Origin: Hyphomicrobiales bacterium
GTDB taxonomy: Bacteria; Pseudomonadota; Alphaproteobacteria; Rhizobiales; Rhizobiaceae
Direction: 5' to 3'
Length of the DNA: 64,000 nt
NCBI GenBank assembly: GCA_900471815.1
Contig: UICE01000003.1
Location: 705,558-769,557 of the forward strand
Within the stretch, counting starts at the first letter, position 1, and every line of letters begins with the position of its first letter. Made by a program: the position numbers and the translations under genes. The notes below the pieces were generated by a model. It was given only the letters and a program-made list of their open reading frames with translations. It did not search any database and was not told the origin of the DNA. Shown piece by piece: positions 36,519 to 45,468 of the stretch.

Positions 36519-38919
36519 ACTCGGCGGCATCCTTTGCATAAGTCTGTGCATGGTATCAATTGGACAGTCTCAACAACCAGAAGTTGATCCTGTTGACTTG
36601 TCTGTGTCCCCGAGCGGGGAAGCGCAGGATCTACATCTTGAAGTCTACATCAATGATGAACCGACGGGGTTGATCGGTAGCTTCAGACAATTGCCCGATG
36701 GTGATTTGTCAGCACAACCCGAGGAATTACGGGAGGTTGGTCTGAAGCCGATGGACAATGCGCGGGATCAGGATGGATCAATTCGAATCAATCGTCTCGC
36801 CAATGTCGAATTTCGTGTCGAGGTCGAAACACAGCGCCTCTATATCTACACTGACAATGGAGCGCGATCCGCCAAAATTATCGATGCCAATCCACGGCCT
36901 GAAAGGGACACCCCCAAACCTCAATCGGGCTATGGCGCTGTTCTGAATTATTCTCTGTTTGCCAGCACAGATGATTTGATGTCGAGTAATGTAAAACCGT
37001 TTCAAGGCGTGTCAGGCGGGTTTGATGCTCGGTTCTTCAGTCCCTATGGGACGCTCAGCCAGTCATTCACCGCAAACTTATCGCAAGGAGAACTGGAAGG
37101 AGTTCGGCGGTTAAACACCACGTGGAGCTTTTCTGATCCTGAACGGCTCATTACTTACCGTGCGGGTGACTTTATTTCCGGCGGATTGCCATGGACACGC
37201 CCCGTTTTCCTTGGCGGCATGCAGATTCAGCGTAATTTTACCCTGCGCTCAGATTTGGTAACGCTGCCGGTGCCGGTACTTTCAGGAACCGCCGCGGTGC
37301 CTTCCACATTGGAAGTCTATACGCAGAACGTTCGAACCTATAGTGGCGACGTGGCTTCCGGTCCTTTTGAGGTCACCAATTTCCCGGTCTTTTCCGGACA
37401 AGGCGAGGCGCAGATTGTGTTGCGGGACACCTTGGGGCGAGAGACACGTACAACCGTACCATTCTATTCGTCGAGCTCGCTGCTCCGCAAAGGATTATGG
37501 GATTTTTCAGCCGATGTGGGCGTGGCACGGCGTAACTTTGGCACAGAATCGAACGATTACGATGATGATGTCATGGGCGCTCTTACCACGCGTTACGGCT
37601 TGACCAACTGGCTGACGTTGGAAGGCCATCTTGAAGGGGGGGCCGATCTGGTGAATGGCGGACTAGGCGTTGCGTTTCCGCTGGGTGCATATGGTGTCAC
37701 CTCATTGGCAGCTGCCGGCAGCCACCATGACGGCGATACGGGATTGTTGCTCAACGGCTCAATCGAAATGACCTACAAGAACAGATACACGATTTATGGC
37801 CGCGTCCAGCACACATTCGGAAACTACGACGACATTGCTTCGGTTACGGCGAGCGACCAGCTCAATTATATTTACGGCGTTTCCGGACTGCCTGCTATCA
37901 GCACACGGGTGCCGAAATCACTGGTGCAAGCCACGCTTTCAATGCCTGGACCGTTTGAAGGCAGCAGCATGAACTTTTCCTATACACAGCAAACGCTGGA
38001 ATCCCGAGATAAGAGTACTATTGTCAGTGCCTCCTACTACCAGCAGCTCTTCAAGAGCAGCTCGTTTTTTGCCACTGCTTTCACTGATCTGGAGGATAGC
38101 GGCAGTTTCGGTATTTTCGCCGGGCTGACCATTCCGTTTGACAATAATATCTCCGTTTCGACCGGCTACGAACAAACAAATGATGGCCCATCAGGATTTG
38201 CCGAGATTGCCAAGTCGGAGCAGCGCGTGGAAGGCGGTTATGGCTGGCGTTTGCGCACGAGAGAGGGCGAAACACCAGATCGCTATGCCTCTGCCAGCTA
38301 TCGTGGCAGGCATGCTCGCGTTGAAGGCAGCGTACAGCAATATGATGACAATGTGCGCGCCACGGCTCAGATCGAAGGCGCGATTGCAGTTGCCGGTGGC
38401 GGCGTATTTGCCACTAACCGCATTGATGATGCTTTTGCGGTGGTCGATGCGGGCGCGCCCGGCGTCGATGTCAGCTATGAGAATCGCCCGGTCGGCCGTA
38501 CCAATGGACGGGGCAGAATATTGGTGCCTGACCTTCGGGCTTATGAGCCCAACACGCTTGCTATTGATCCTGCGAATTTGCCCGTCGATGCCAGTATAGG
38601 CTCAACGCGCGATATTGTGGTTCCCGCCGATCGCAGCGGCGTTGTGGTGAACTTCAATGTGGCGCAGACCACGGCCTCAGCGCTTGTCAGCCTGATGGAC
38701 GCAGCTGGCAAGCCGCTGGATGCCGGATTGAGCGGGCGGGTCGGCGATGCGGGAGAGGAATTCGTCGTCGGCTATGATGGCGAGGCCTATATTTCAGGTC
38801 TGGAAGCGAAAAACAGCGTTTCCGTCGAACTCGCCGACGGCAGCACCTGCACTGCCAGATTTGCCTATCAAGCTGCGCGCGGGACACAGGTCAAAATAAA
38901 GAATGTGGTGTGCCAATGA
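36490..38919 (+). CDS. outer-membrane usher, CsuD-like (FimD/PapC family)
   Basis: An 809-residue pore that assembles the pilus in the outer membrane. A signal peptide (about 1-28, LGGILCISLCMVSIGQSQ) is followed by the N-terminal domain (LHLEVYINDEPTGLIGSF), the beta-barrel with plug (IQRNFTLRSDLVTLPVPVLS) and C-terminal domains. The overlap of 29 bases with the chaperone gene and ATGA with the next gene shows an operon. Length is in the archaic usher range. Confidence 0.92.
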   Translation: MQMLRSAAAKLGGILCISLCMVSIGQSQQPEVDPVDLSVSPSGEAQDLHLEVYINDEPTGLIGSFRQLPDGDLSAQPEELREVGLKPMDNARDQDGSIRINRLANVEFRVEVETQRLYIYTDNGARSAKIIDANPRPERDTPKPQSGYGAVLNYSLFASTDDLMSSNVKPFQGVSGGFDARFFSPYGTLSQSFTANLSQGELEGVRRLNTTWSFSDPERLITYRAGDFISGGLPWTRPVFLGGMQIQRNFTLRSDLVTLPVPVLSGTAAVPSTLEVYTQNVRTYSGDVASGPFEVTNFPVFSGQGEAQIVLRDTLGRETRTTVPFYSSSSLLRKGLWDFSADVGVARRNFGTESNDYDDDVMGALTTRYGLTNWLTLEGHLEGGADLVNGGLGVAFPLGAYGVTSLAAAGSHHDGDTGLLLNGSIEMTYKNRYTIYGRVQHTFGNYDDIASVTASDQLNYIYGVSGLPAISTRVPKSLVQATLSMPGPFEGSSMNFSYTQQTLESRDKSTIVSASYYQQLFKSSSFFATAFTDLEDSGSFGIFAGLTIPFDNNISVSTGYEQTNDGPSGFAEIAKSEQRVEGGYGWRLRTREGETPDRYASASYRGRHARVEGSVQQYDDNVRATAQIEGAIAVAGGGVFATNRIDDAFAVVDAGAPGVDVSYENRPVGRTNGRGRILVPDLRAYEPNTLAIDPANLPVDASIGSTRDIVVPADRSGVVVNFNVAQTTASALVSLMDAAGKPLDAGLSGRVGDAGEEFVVGYDGEAYISGLEAKNSVSVELADGSTCTARFAYQAARGTQVKIKNVVCQ

Positions 38920-39875
38920 AGATTTTCGTTTTGAGAATGCTATTTGTCTTCGGCTTGGGACTGGCTCCGGCTTCCGCACTGGCGCAGTCCTGTACATTCA
39001 CCACCACGGCCATGACATTTTCCGGATCGCCTTTGCAAGGCGGTGCGATCGATGCCACTGCAACCCTCACATCAACCTGTACGGCCGTGCTGGGTTTGTT
39101 TCGGGAAGTTTTGGTCTGCCCAAATATTAATGCCGGAACGGGTGGCACGGTTGCTTCCGGTGCCCGCACAATGACAGGGCCAACTGCATTGCAGTTCCAG
39201 CTCTATCAGGACTCAGCGCGACAAGTTGTTTGGGGTTCGTATAATTGGGCATTCGCCACCAGACCGCCTGCCATCCTGGTCGGTATTTTTCCGATCTTGG
39301 GCACTGGCACCACTACGACGACGATCTATGGACGAATATTGCCCAACCAGACGACAACACCACCCGGCGCTTACAGTTCTGTGTTTTCCGGGGCGCAAAC
39401 GCCATTCCGATATCGGTTTGATGATGGCAACGGATGCGGAAGTGGTGCAGGAACAACTGCAGCGACAAGCTTTACCGCCAGCCTGAATGTTGCCAAGGAT
39501 TGCCTGGTCTCTGCCACTAATGTCAATTTTGGCTCACGGGGTATTTTGAGCTCGAACGTTGATGCAACCGGCGCAGTGAACGTAACCTGTTCAGCAACAA
39601 CGCCTTACTCCGTCTCTCTAGGAAATGGTTTGAATGGCACTGCTCCGACCGCGCGGCGCATGAGGAAGGGCGTGGGGACAGAATATGTAACTTACGGGCT
39701 TTATCGCGATGTAAACCGACTTTTGCCGTGGGGTGAGACTATTCCTACCAATACGGTCGCCGGTACCGGAAATGGCTTGGCACAAAACATCCCCGTTTAT
39801 GCAACAGTGCCACCCCAGAACACGCCATCACCGGGGACTTATACAGATACGGTGGTTATTACTGTAACCTATTGA
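38916..39875 (+). CDS. two-domain spore coat U protein, CsuE-like tip subunit
   Basis: A 319-residue exported protein with a signal peptide (about 1-24, LFVFGLGLAPASALAQ) and two SCPU domains (about 25-165 and 175-319). The second ends in GTYTDTVVITVTY and has the CLVSATNVNFGSRGIL opening. Two-domain proteins at this place act as the tip adhesin in Csu pili. The ATG at 38916 overlaps the usher stop as ATGA and is preferred over 38910. Confidence 0.9.
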   Translation: MKIFVLRMLFVFGLGLAPASALAQSCTFTTTAMTFSGSPLQGGAIDATATLTSTCTAVLGLFREVLVCPNINAGTGGTVASGARTMTGPTALQFQLYQDSARQVVWGSYNWAFATRPPAILVGIFPILGTGTTTTTIYGRILPNQTTTPPGAYSSVFSGAQTPFRYRFDDGNGCGSGAGTTAATSFTASLNVAKDCLVSATNVNFGSRGILSSNVDATGAVNVTCSATTPYSVSLGNGLNGTAPTARRMRKGVGTEYVTYGLYRDVNRLLPWGETIPTNTVAGTGNGLAQNIPVYATVPPQNTPSPGTYTDTVVITVTY

Positions 39876-39899
39876 GCAGTGGGAGCCTTGAAAAAGCAA

Positions 39900-39922
39900 A
39901 AGGCCGGGAGCTACCCGACCTT
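39900..39922 (+). terminator. stem-loop after the fimbrial operon
   Basis: AAGGCCGGG (39900-39908) pairs with CCCGACCTT (39914-39922) with one mismatch over a five-base loop, 25 bases after the tip gene. The T-run is weak. Confidence 0.6.
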
Positions 39923-40115
39923 CCTAAACTTATCTCAACATCAGTGCCAGTACATCCGTGGTCAAAAATGGAAATAAGCTATTCGCTATACATAACCATT
40001 ACCCTCTCATTGCGACAGAATAATGACATTCTCCAAGAAACTTGAGCGCGTACGCAGTACAAATCGCGCTTGAGACCAAGGTGGACGATCAAGGTAAAGA
40101 CAGGGTTAATGGAAA

Positions 40116-41648
40116 TCAGAAAGTGGTCGGGTTTGCGAGCAACTTGCCGATAATTTTCCCCGCGGCAGCCGGGAGATCCTCGGCGATAAGGCCAAAGCCG
40201 AGATGATGGGCGGCCGCACCATGAATGAAGACTGCGGCACAGGCTGCCTCAAAGGCTGGCATGCCTTGCGCCATCAAGCCCGCAGTCAGGCCAGCAAGCA
40301 CATCGCCTGAGCCTGCCGTCGCCAAAAGCGGCGTGCCATTTGTGTTGATTGCAGCACGACCGTCAGGCGATGCAATAATTGTGTCGGCTCCCTTATAGAT
40401 GACGATTGCACAAGCGAGCTTTGCCGCAGCACGGGCACGCTCGACCTTGGACGGCATGCTGGTTTCCGTTAGCTCTGGAAAGATGCGCTTGAACTCGCCT
40501 TCGTGCGGTGTCAGCACCAGTCTGATGGCACCGGGTCCAGCTGCAGCATTAAACAGTGTTTCGCGCTCATCCTTGAACGATGTGATCACGTCTGCATCGA
40601 AGACGACACCGGCCTTGGTTTCGCTGAGAAGAGCCAGTGCAAATTCCCGGGCTTTCCGCCCTACACCGAAAGCTGGCCCGAGTACAAACGCCGCAACTTC
40701 GCGGGTTTCCGTGAAAGTCGCGAGATCGCGCCGGTTCTCGCATTTATGCAGCATAATCGATGTGAGGTGCGCGGCATTGGCCGCAAGCGCTTCTTCTGAT
40801 GCGAGCAATGTGACGGCACCAGTTCCACTGCGTGCCGCTGCCAAGGCCGACAACCGCCCGGCGCCTGTCGACGTGGCACCGCCGGAAAACACGGCGACAT
40901 GACCACGGGCATATTTATGGGTGTTTTCTTCCAGAACCGGCAGCCGCGCTTTCCATAAGGCGGGCGTGTTTTCAAAACACTGAGGCCTGATGGCGGTCAA
41001 AACATTATCGGCGATACCGATATCAGCGACAATAACTTCTCCACACAGAGTGCGTCCGGGATAAAGCAGATGGGCGGGTTTCTTGCGGAAGAACGTGATT
41101 GTCGTGTCTGCCTGAAAAGCCGTACCAAGAACCCGACCGGTCAGCCCGTCCAACCCTGAGGGTATGTCGATGGCAACGCGATGGCAGGTGGAGCCGTTTG
41201 CAGTGCTGATGGCAGTGGCGGCCGGGCCGCTCACCGCGCGATTGAGGCCCGCGCCGAAGAGGGCATCGACAATCACGCCAGAAGGTGCGGATTTGAAATC
41301 GGCAATGTCCTGCACTTTGATCGGACAATGCTTCGCAGCTTGCGCGGCATCGGTTCCGCTCTTTGGCTCGCCATGCGTCCAAAGGTTTACCGAGGCACCG
41401 CTCGCGCCGAGAATGCTGGCCACGACATAGCCGTCACCGCCATTGTTGCCCGGCCCGCAAAGAATATGAAACGTGCTGGCATCGCCATGATGGCGCAGGA
41501 GATGGCGTGCAACAGCGTTGCCGGCATTGAGCATCAGGTGATAGCCGTCATGAATACCGGCCTTGATCGTCGATTGATCGGCGTGGGCCATTTCGGCGGG
41601 AGTTAAAATCTCATTTGCCATGTCGCGCGCGTTTCCTGCCGTTGTCAT
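40116..41648 (-). CDS. nnr: bifunctional NAD(P)HX epimerase/dehydratase
   Basis: A 510-residue repair enzyme for hydrated NADH and NADPH. The N-terminal YjeF epimerase domain (about 1-215) has the CGPGNNGGDGYVVA loop; the C-terminal ribokinase-like ADP/ATP-dependent dehydratase domain (about 240-505) has LTPHEGEFKRIFP and GSGDVLAGLTAGLMAQG. This fusion is the common bacterial form. Single gene, preceded by its own gap. Confidence 0.95.
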   Translation of the reverse strand: MTTAGNARDMANEILTPAEMAHADQSTIKAGIHDGYHLMLNAGNAVARHLLRHHGDASTFHILCGPGNNGGDGYVVASILGASGASVNLWTHGEPKSGTDAAQAAKHCPIKVQDIADFKSAPSGVIVDALFGAGLNRAVSGPAATAISTANGSTCHRVAIDIPSGLDGLTGRVLGTAFQADTTITFFRKKPAHLLYPGRTLCGEVIVADIGIADNVLTAIRPQCFENTPALWKARLPVLEENTHKYARGHVAVFSGGATSTGAGRLSALAAARSGTGAVTLLASEEALAANAAHLTSIMLHKCENRRDLATFTETREVAAFVLGPAFGVGRKAREFALALLSETKAGVVFDADVITSFKDERETLFNAAAGPGAIRLVLTPHEGEFKRIFPELTETSMPSKVERARAAAKLACAIVIYKGADTIIASPDGRAAINTNGTPLLATAGSGDVLAGLTAGLMAQGMPAFEAACAAVFIHGAAAHHLGFGLIAEDLPAAAGKIIGKLLANPTTF

Positions 41649-41749
41649 TCGAGCTTAATCGCTAAATTTTTATGGTGAAAGACTTTGCCGTGACAATGCA
41701 TCCAAACTGCGCGTCGCGCGTTAGTAATCTATCACGCCAGGAGTAAATC

Positions 41750-41998
41750 ATGACAACAAGTATCAAAGAACACATGGAAGTCATCGGTGCCGATGGGATT
41801 CACGTTGGAACGGTGGACCGCGTAGAGGGTGGCCGCATTAAACTGACCAAGAAAGACAGCGGTGAGGGGTCCCATAAAGGCCATCATCACTATATTTCAA
41901 CCGCACTCGTAGCGGAGGTCGAAGGCGACAAGGTACGTCTTTCCGCAAATTCCGATGTTGCGGTCATGTTCGAAGAAGAGGCTTCGGACGACAGGTAA
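41750..41998 (+). CDS. DUF2171 protein
   Basis: An 82-residue protein of the DUF2171 family: HMEVIGADGIHVGTVDRVEG at residues 8-27 and HHHYISTALVAEVEGDKVRLS in the middle, a small beta-barrel of PRC type. Several histidines sit together (HKGHHHY). Function unknown; relatives are common near stress genes in rhizobia. Confidence 0.85.
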   Translation: MTTSIKEHMEVIGADGIHVGTVDRVEGGRIKLTKKDSGEGSHKGHHHYISTALVAEVEGDKVRLSANSDVAVMFEEEASDDR

Positions 41999-42036
41999 AC
42001 CAGAAACCGACTGTATTTTTCGCAAGGAGAATCGCT

Positions 42037-42249
42037 TTGGGTGATCCACCGCAAATTCCCGATCCGGGTCCGGATACGAACCGGCCCGTTGATCCGGTGC
42101 CTGGTCCGCGTCCGGACGAAACACCGCCGCTACCGAATCCGCTGCCCGGCGAAATTCCGATAGAAGAACCGCCACCGCCGGAGCAATTGCCGGATGAGTT
42201 GCCTTTGCCCAATCCGGACGAAGTACGCGAGCCGCCTCAGCACGTATGA
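42037..42249 (+). CDS. small proline-rich protein
   Basis: A 70-residue protein of which over a third is proline, with acidic spacing (PDPGPDTNRPVDPVPGP, then PLPGEIPIEEPPPPEQLP). No signal peptide or domain. The start is TTG at 42037 with AAGGAG eight bases before it. It reads as an unstructured extended chain; function unknown. Confidence 0.6.
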   Translation: MGDPPQIPDPGPDTNRPVDPVPGPRPDETPPLPNPLPGEIPIEEPPPPEQLPDELPLPNPDEVREPPQHV

Positions 42250-42261
42250 AAAAAAAGCAAA

Positions 42262-42284
42262 ACGGTCGCTCAATGAGCGACCGT
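42262..42284. terminator. bidirectional terminator
   Basis: ACGGTCGCTCA (42262-42272) and TGAGCGACCGT (42274-42284) form a perfect 11-bp inverted repeat, with an A-run before it that gives a T-run on the minus strand. It lies between the converging proline-rich and EF-hand genes. Confidence 0.85.
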
Positions 42285-42303
42285 TGCGTTTGTGCTGAGC
42301 TTA

Positions 42304-42801
42304 TCAACCTTTCGAAGGCATGTTCTTGTCATGATGTCTTTGGCCATGGTGCTTCTTGTGGCCATGGCGCATTTCGCTTTTGTCAATTTTCCCATCTTCA
42401 TTGCGATCCATGAGGGCGAAGCGTTTGGCCTTCTGCTTTTCGACTTCGGCAATCGTAACCACACCGTCGCCATTTACATCAAGGCGCTTGGTCATGCGCT
42501 GAGCTTGCCGCTCAACCAGACGTTTCATCGCCATGGCTTCAATTTCCTGTTTGGAAAGGGTGCCGTCCTTATCGGTGTCTGCTTCCTTCAGGCGATCAAT
42601 ATTGGTAAATTCTGCCTGATCCAAGGCGCCGTCGTCGTTCGCATCGAGCCGGGCATTTCTCTTATGTTCATGGCCCGGAGTTTTAGTCGCTTCTTTGGCC
42701 ACGGGAGGCTGTTCGGGTGTTTGCGTCTGGGCAAACGCGCCGCCGAGAGCAAAGACCGTCAAAAAGGTTCCGGACAAAGCGAGAGCGATAATTCGTTTCA
42801 T
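42304..42801 (-). CDS. secreted EF-hand calcium-binding protein
   Basis: A 165-residue exported protein with a signal peptide (about 1-25, IIALALSGTFLTVFALGGAFA). Four EF-hand loops follow: DANDDGALDQAE, DTDKDGTLSKQE, DVNGDGVVTIAE and DRNEDGKIDKSE, each with the calcium ligands at 1, 3, 5 and 12 (D/E). The C-terminus is histidine-rich (HGHKKHHGQRHH) and may bind metal. Likely a periplasmic calcium-binding protein; role unknown. Confidence 0.9.
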   Translation of the reverse strand: MKRIIALALSGTFLTVFALGGAFAQTQTPEQPPVAKEATKTPGHEHKRNARLDANDDGALDQAEFTNIDRLKEADTDKDGTLSKQEIEAMAMKRLVERQAQRMTKRLDVNGDGVVTIAEVEKQKAKRFALMDRNEDGKIDKSEMRHGHKKHHGQRHHDKNMPSKG

Positions 42802-43076
42802 TTTTTCTCTCCTGTAGCGCGAGCGGATTGTCCGCTCCGTGTACAGACCGTAGCGTTGCCAAAATGAACGGGAGATGATCGGCGAATTAATATTTTGTAA
42901 TGCAAAGGCTGTGGCACAGCGGAAATAATAAAGACGGCCACGTTACTTCGCGGCGGCAGGAGAGACGTCAATCAGCCCGCCCGACCCTATCCTCAATTTG
43001 ATAGCAGTCGCGCCTTGCCCTTGCGGGCAGATGGCTTGTGACAGATTTCAAAGGGAATTGATATCGTAATCTCAGG

Positions 43077-44849
43077 CTATTTAAGCGGCCAAAACAGCAT
43101 CAGAGCAGGAACGGCGGTCAGCACGATGATCAGCGACAGGGGCAAGCCAAGCTTGGGGTAATCGTTGAACTTATAACCGCCTGGGCCCATGACCAGCGTA
43201 TTGCACTGATGCCCGATAGGGGTGAGAAAATCGCACCCGGCGCCAATTGCCACCGCCATTAAAAAAGCCTCTGGCCGGAAGCCAAGGCCGGTTGCAAAGC
43301 TTGTCGCAATGGGAGCCATGACCAGCACTGTCGCCGCATTATTGAGAAATGGCGTCACGGCCATTGCGGCAATAAGGATCAGCGCCAATGCCGCGAAGGG
43401 CGGTAATTGATGAGCGATCTGCGTGAGGAAATGTCCGATCAAATCTGTTCCGCCGGTGGTTCTCAAAGCGTCGCTGACGGGAATAAGCGCTGCGAGCATA
43501 ACGAGGATCGGACCGTCAATTGCCGTATATAAATCGCGCAGCGGTATGGCCTTGAACAAGACCATGGCAACCGCAGCCGCAAAGAAGGCTATAGATACGG
43601 GCAGGAGGCTAAAAGCCGTAACGCCAATAGCTGCCAGCAGAATGAGCAGCGGCACTAGCCCGCGGCGGACGCTTCCCAGCAATATGGTTCGCTTTGCCAA
43701 GGGAAGGCAGCCGAATTCACGCAGCAGATTGGGAAGCACGCTATCGCGGCCTTGAAGCACAATGACATCGCCCAGTTGAAATCTGACTTCGCCCAAGCGA
43801 TCCTTGATCCTTTCACCCTGCCTGCTGATGGCAAGAAGATTGACATCATAGCGATCAAACAAGGCCAGTTCCCGCGCCGAAACACCAATCAATGGCGACG
43901 TGTCTCCCACGACGGCTTCGATGGAATCGATTTCGGCCAAACCGCCCGACTCCGAATGGGATCGGTCGCGCGATAGCTGGAGCTTTCCGCTCGTGACGAT
44001 AGCGTGGAGGGCTTTCGGATCTCCCTGCAAGATGAGTACGTCTTCCTGGGCAAGCTTTGTATCGGGCAGGGGGGTAACGCGCCGCTCGCCGCGAATAATG
44101 GAGGTGACGATCGCCCCACCTTCGGCTGGCTTTACAACATCCGTCATGCTCTTGCCTATGACGGTCGATTCCTTGGAAACGGTTGCTTCCGACACATAAT
44201 TCAATATTTCAATTGCCTCTTCGGCTGAAACATCTTCGCGGGTTCGCGTTGGTACTAACCAATAAAACAAAACCAGATAGACTATACCGACCGCAGCAAG
44301 CGTTGCTCCGACGGGCGTAAAATCAAACATGGTAAAGCTTTCGCCAACCATTTCGGCGCGGATGCGCGAGACTACAATGTTTGGCGATGTGCCGATCTGG
44401 GTCATCAAGCCGCCAAGCAGTGCACCAAATGACATAGGCATCAGAAATACCGAAGGCGATACGTTGGAGCGGCGGGCAAACTGGAAGGCGATAGGAATCA
44501 TGATTGCCAGAGCGCCGATATTTTTAACAAAAGCCGCTAGAATAGTGACGACAATCACGAGAATGGCAAGCTGCGCCCGGACCGATGACAGGCTTGGCAC
44601 AAAGCGCTGAACCGCTGCTTCCATGAGTCCGGACCGTGCTACCCCCGCGCTGACCACCAATGCGCTGCCAACAATAATCACAATCTCGTCGCTGAAGCCG
44701 CGAAACGCATCTTTATAAGGCACGACACCGACAAGCACAGCCACAAGCAGCGAACACATTGCCACGACGTCATAGCGGAAGCGTCCCGATATGAAGGCAG
44801 CCATCATGAGAGCGATGACCGTAAAGGACAGGATTTGTTGAGTGGTCAT
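43077..44849 (-). CDS. SLC13/DASS-type permease with TrkA-C domains
   Basis: A 590-residue inner-membrane protein. Two blocks of hydrophobic helices (about 1-200 and 400-590) flank a cytoplasmic part with two TrkA-C (RCK_C) domains (about 210-380). MTQIGTSPNIVVSRIR and GGTDLIGHFLTQIAH, then FLNNAATVLVMAPIA are the SLC13-type re-entrant motifs. Members carry sulfate, dicarboxylates or similar anions; substrate not readable. Single gene. Confidence 0.9.
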   Translation of the reverse strand: MTTQQILSFTVIALMMAAFISGRFRYDVVAMCSLLVAVLVGVVPYKDAFRGFSDEIVIIVGSALVVSAGVARSGLMEAAVQRFVPSLSSVRAQLAILVIVVTILAAFVKNIGALAIMIPIAFQFARRSNVSPSVFLMPMSFGALLGGLMTQIGTSPNIVVSRIRAEMVGESFTMFDFTPVGATLAAVGIVYLVLFYWLVPTRTREDVSAEEAIEILNYVSEATVSKESTVIGKSMTDVVKPAEGGAIVTSIIRGERRVTPLPDTKLAQEDVLILQGDPKALHAIVTSGKLQLSRDRSHSESGGLAEIDSIEAVVGDTSPLIGVSARELALFDRYDVNLLAISRQGERIKDRLGEVRFQLGDVIVLQGRDSVLPNLLREFGCLPLAKRTILLGSVRRGLVPLLILLAAIGVTAFSLLPVSIAFFAAAVAMVLFKAIPLRDLYTAIDGPILVMLAALIPVSDALRTTGGTDLIGHFLTQIAHQLPPFAALALILIAAMAVTPFLNNAATVLVMAPIATSFATGLGFRPEAFLMAVAIGAGCDFLTPIGHQCNTLVMGPGGYKFNDYPKLGLPLSLIIVLTAVPALMLFWPLK

Positions 44850-45080
44850 AAGAGTCTCGTTTTGTACCGAATTCGCGATAAGGCAAATTTGTTCCGCCCC
44901 AGCTCGGAAAACAGGAAAAATCGTTCTGCATTCGTAGGAGATCTAAGAGCGTGATTCCCTGGCGGAGTAAAACAGTGTCTGACAAGTTTGAACAATGCGC
45001 CGTGTATCGCACCCATGCAGAACCACAAACTGCATCTGAGCGACAGCCACGCAAAGTTGGGCACGCGCACCAGCTAAGCG
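44850..45080. other. gap without recognised gene
   Basis: Between the SLC13 permease start and the small membrane protein I see no coding frame with protein character. It must hold the permease promoter on the minus strand. Confidence 0.5.
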
Positions 45081-45224
45081 TTATTTCGACGGAGGTATCG
45101 GGGCAGAAAGACTGTCGGTTTGAGATTGAACCGGGGAAACATCGTCTTTGGAAAGGAGGGCCACAGCGCCTAAAAGGCAAAATAAACCGATAAGAACGGC
45201 AGTTACAATACACTGATGTCTCAT
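45081..45224 (-). CDS. small single-pass membrane protein
   Basis: From ATG at 45224, 47 residues: a short basic start (MRHQ), one hydrophobic helix CIVTAVLIGLFCLLGAVALL (residues 5-24), then a polar tail rich in S, P and D. The frame is open to 45263. It could be a membrane-anchored peptide or an exported one. No family recognised. Confidence 0.45.
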   Translation of the reverse strand: MRHQCIVTAVLIGLFCLLGAVALLSKDDVSPVQSQTDSLSAPIPPSK

Positions 45225-45430
45225 TAAACAGTCCCGTATGCGAAGGAAATATAAGCTAACCAATTTTTTTGACCATAATCGGGCCGTTTAAAAAAAGCGA
45301 CATTCGAATGTCTTATTAAACAGATTTGATCGCTATACATATAGTTTAAAAGTAATTCTAAAATATTCCATGCGATGAACGATTCTAATCTTGCGAAACC
45401 TTGCTGATGCGTTCTTGACTATAGCGGTGA

Positions 45431-45462
45431 GGGGATAACAGGCGCTTGCGCCTGTTATCCCC
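45431..45462. terminator. long perfect stem-loop after the orphan tctC
   Basis: GGGGATAACAGGCGC (45431-45445) pairs with GCGCCTGTTATCCCC (45448-45462), a 15-bp stem with a two-base centre (in practice a four-base loop), six bases after the tctC-like gene stop. The T-run is on the plus strand only. Confidence 0.65.
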
Positions 45463-45468
45463 TTTTCA

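Noticed and set aside
45431-45462. GGGATAACAGG resembles part of a homing endonuclease (I-SceI) site
   Set aside because: Only a partial match, and the sequence is fully explained as one arm of a perfect terminator-like stem.
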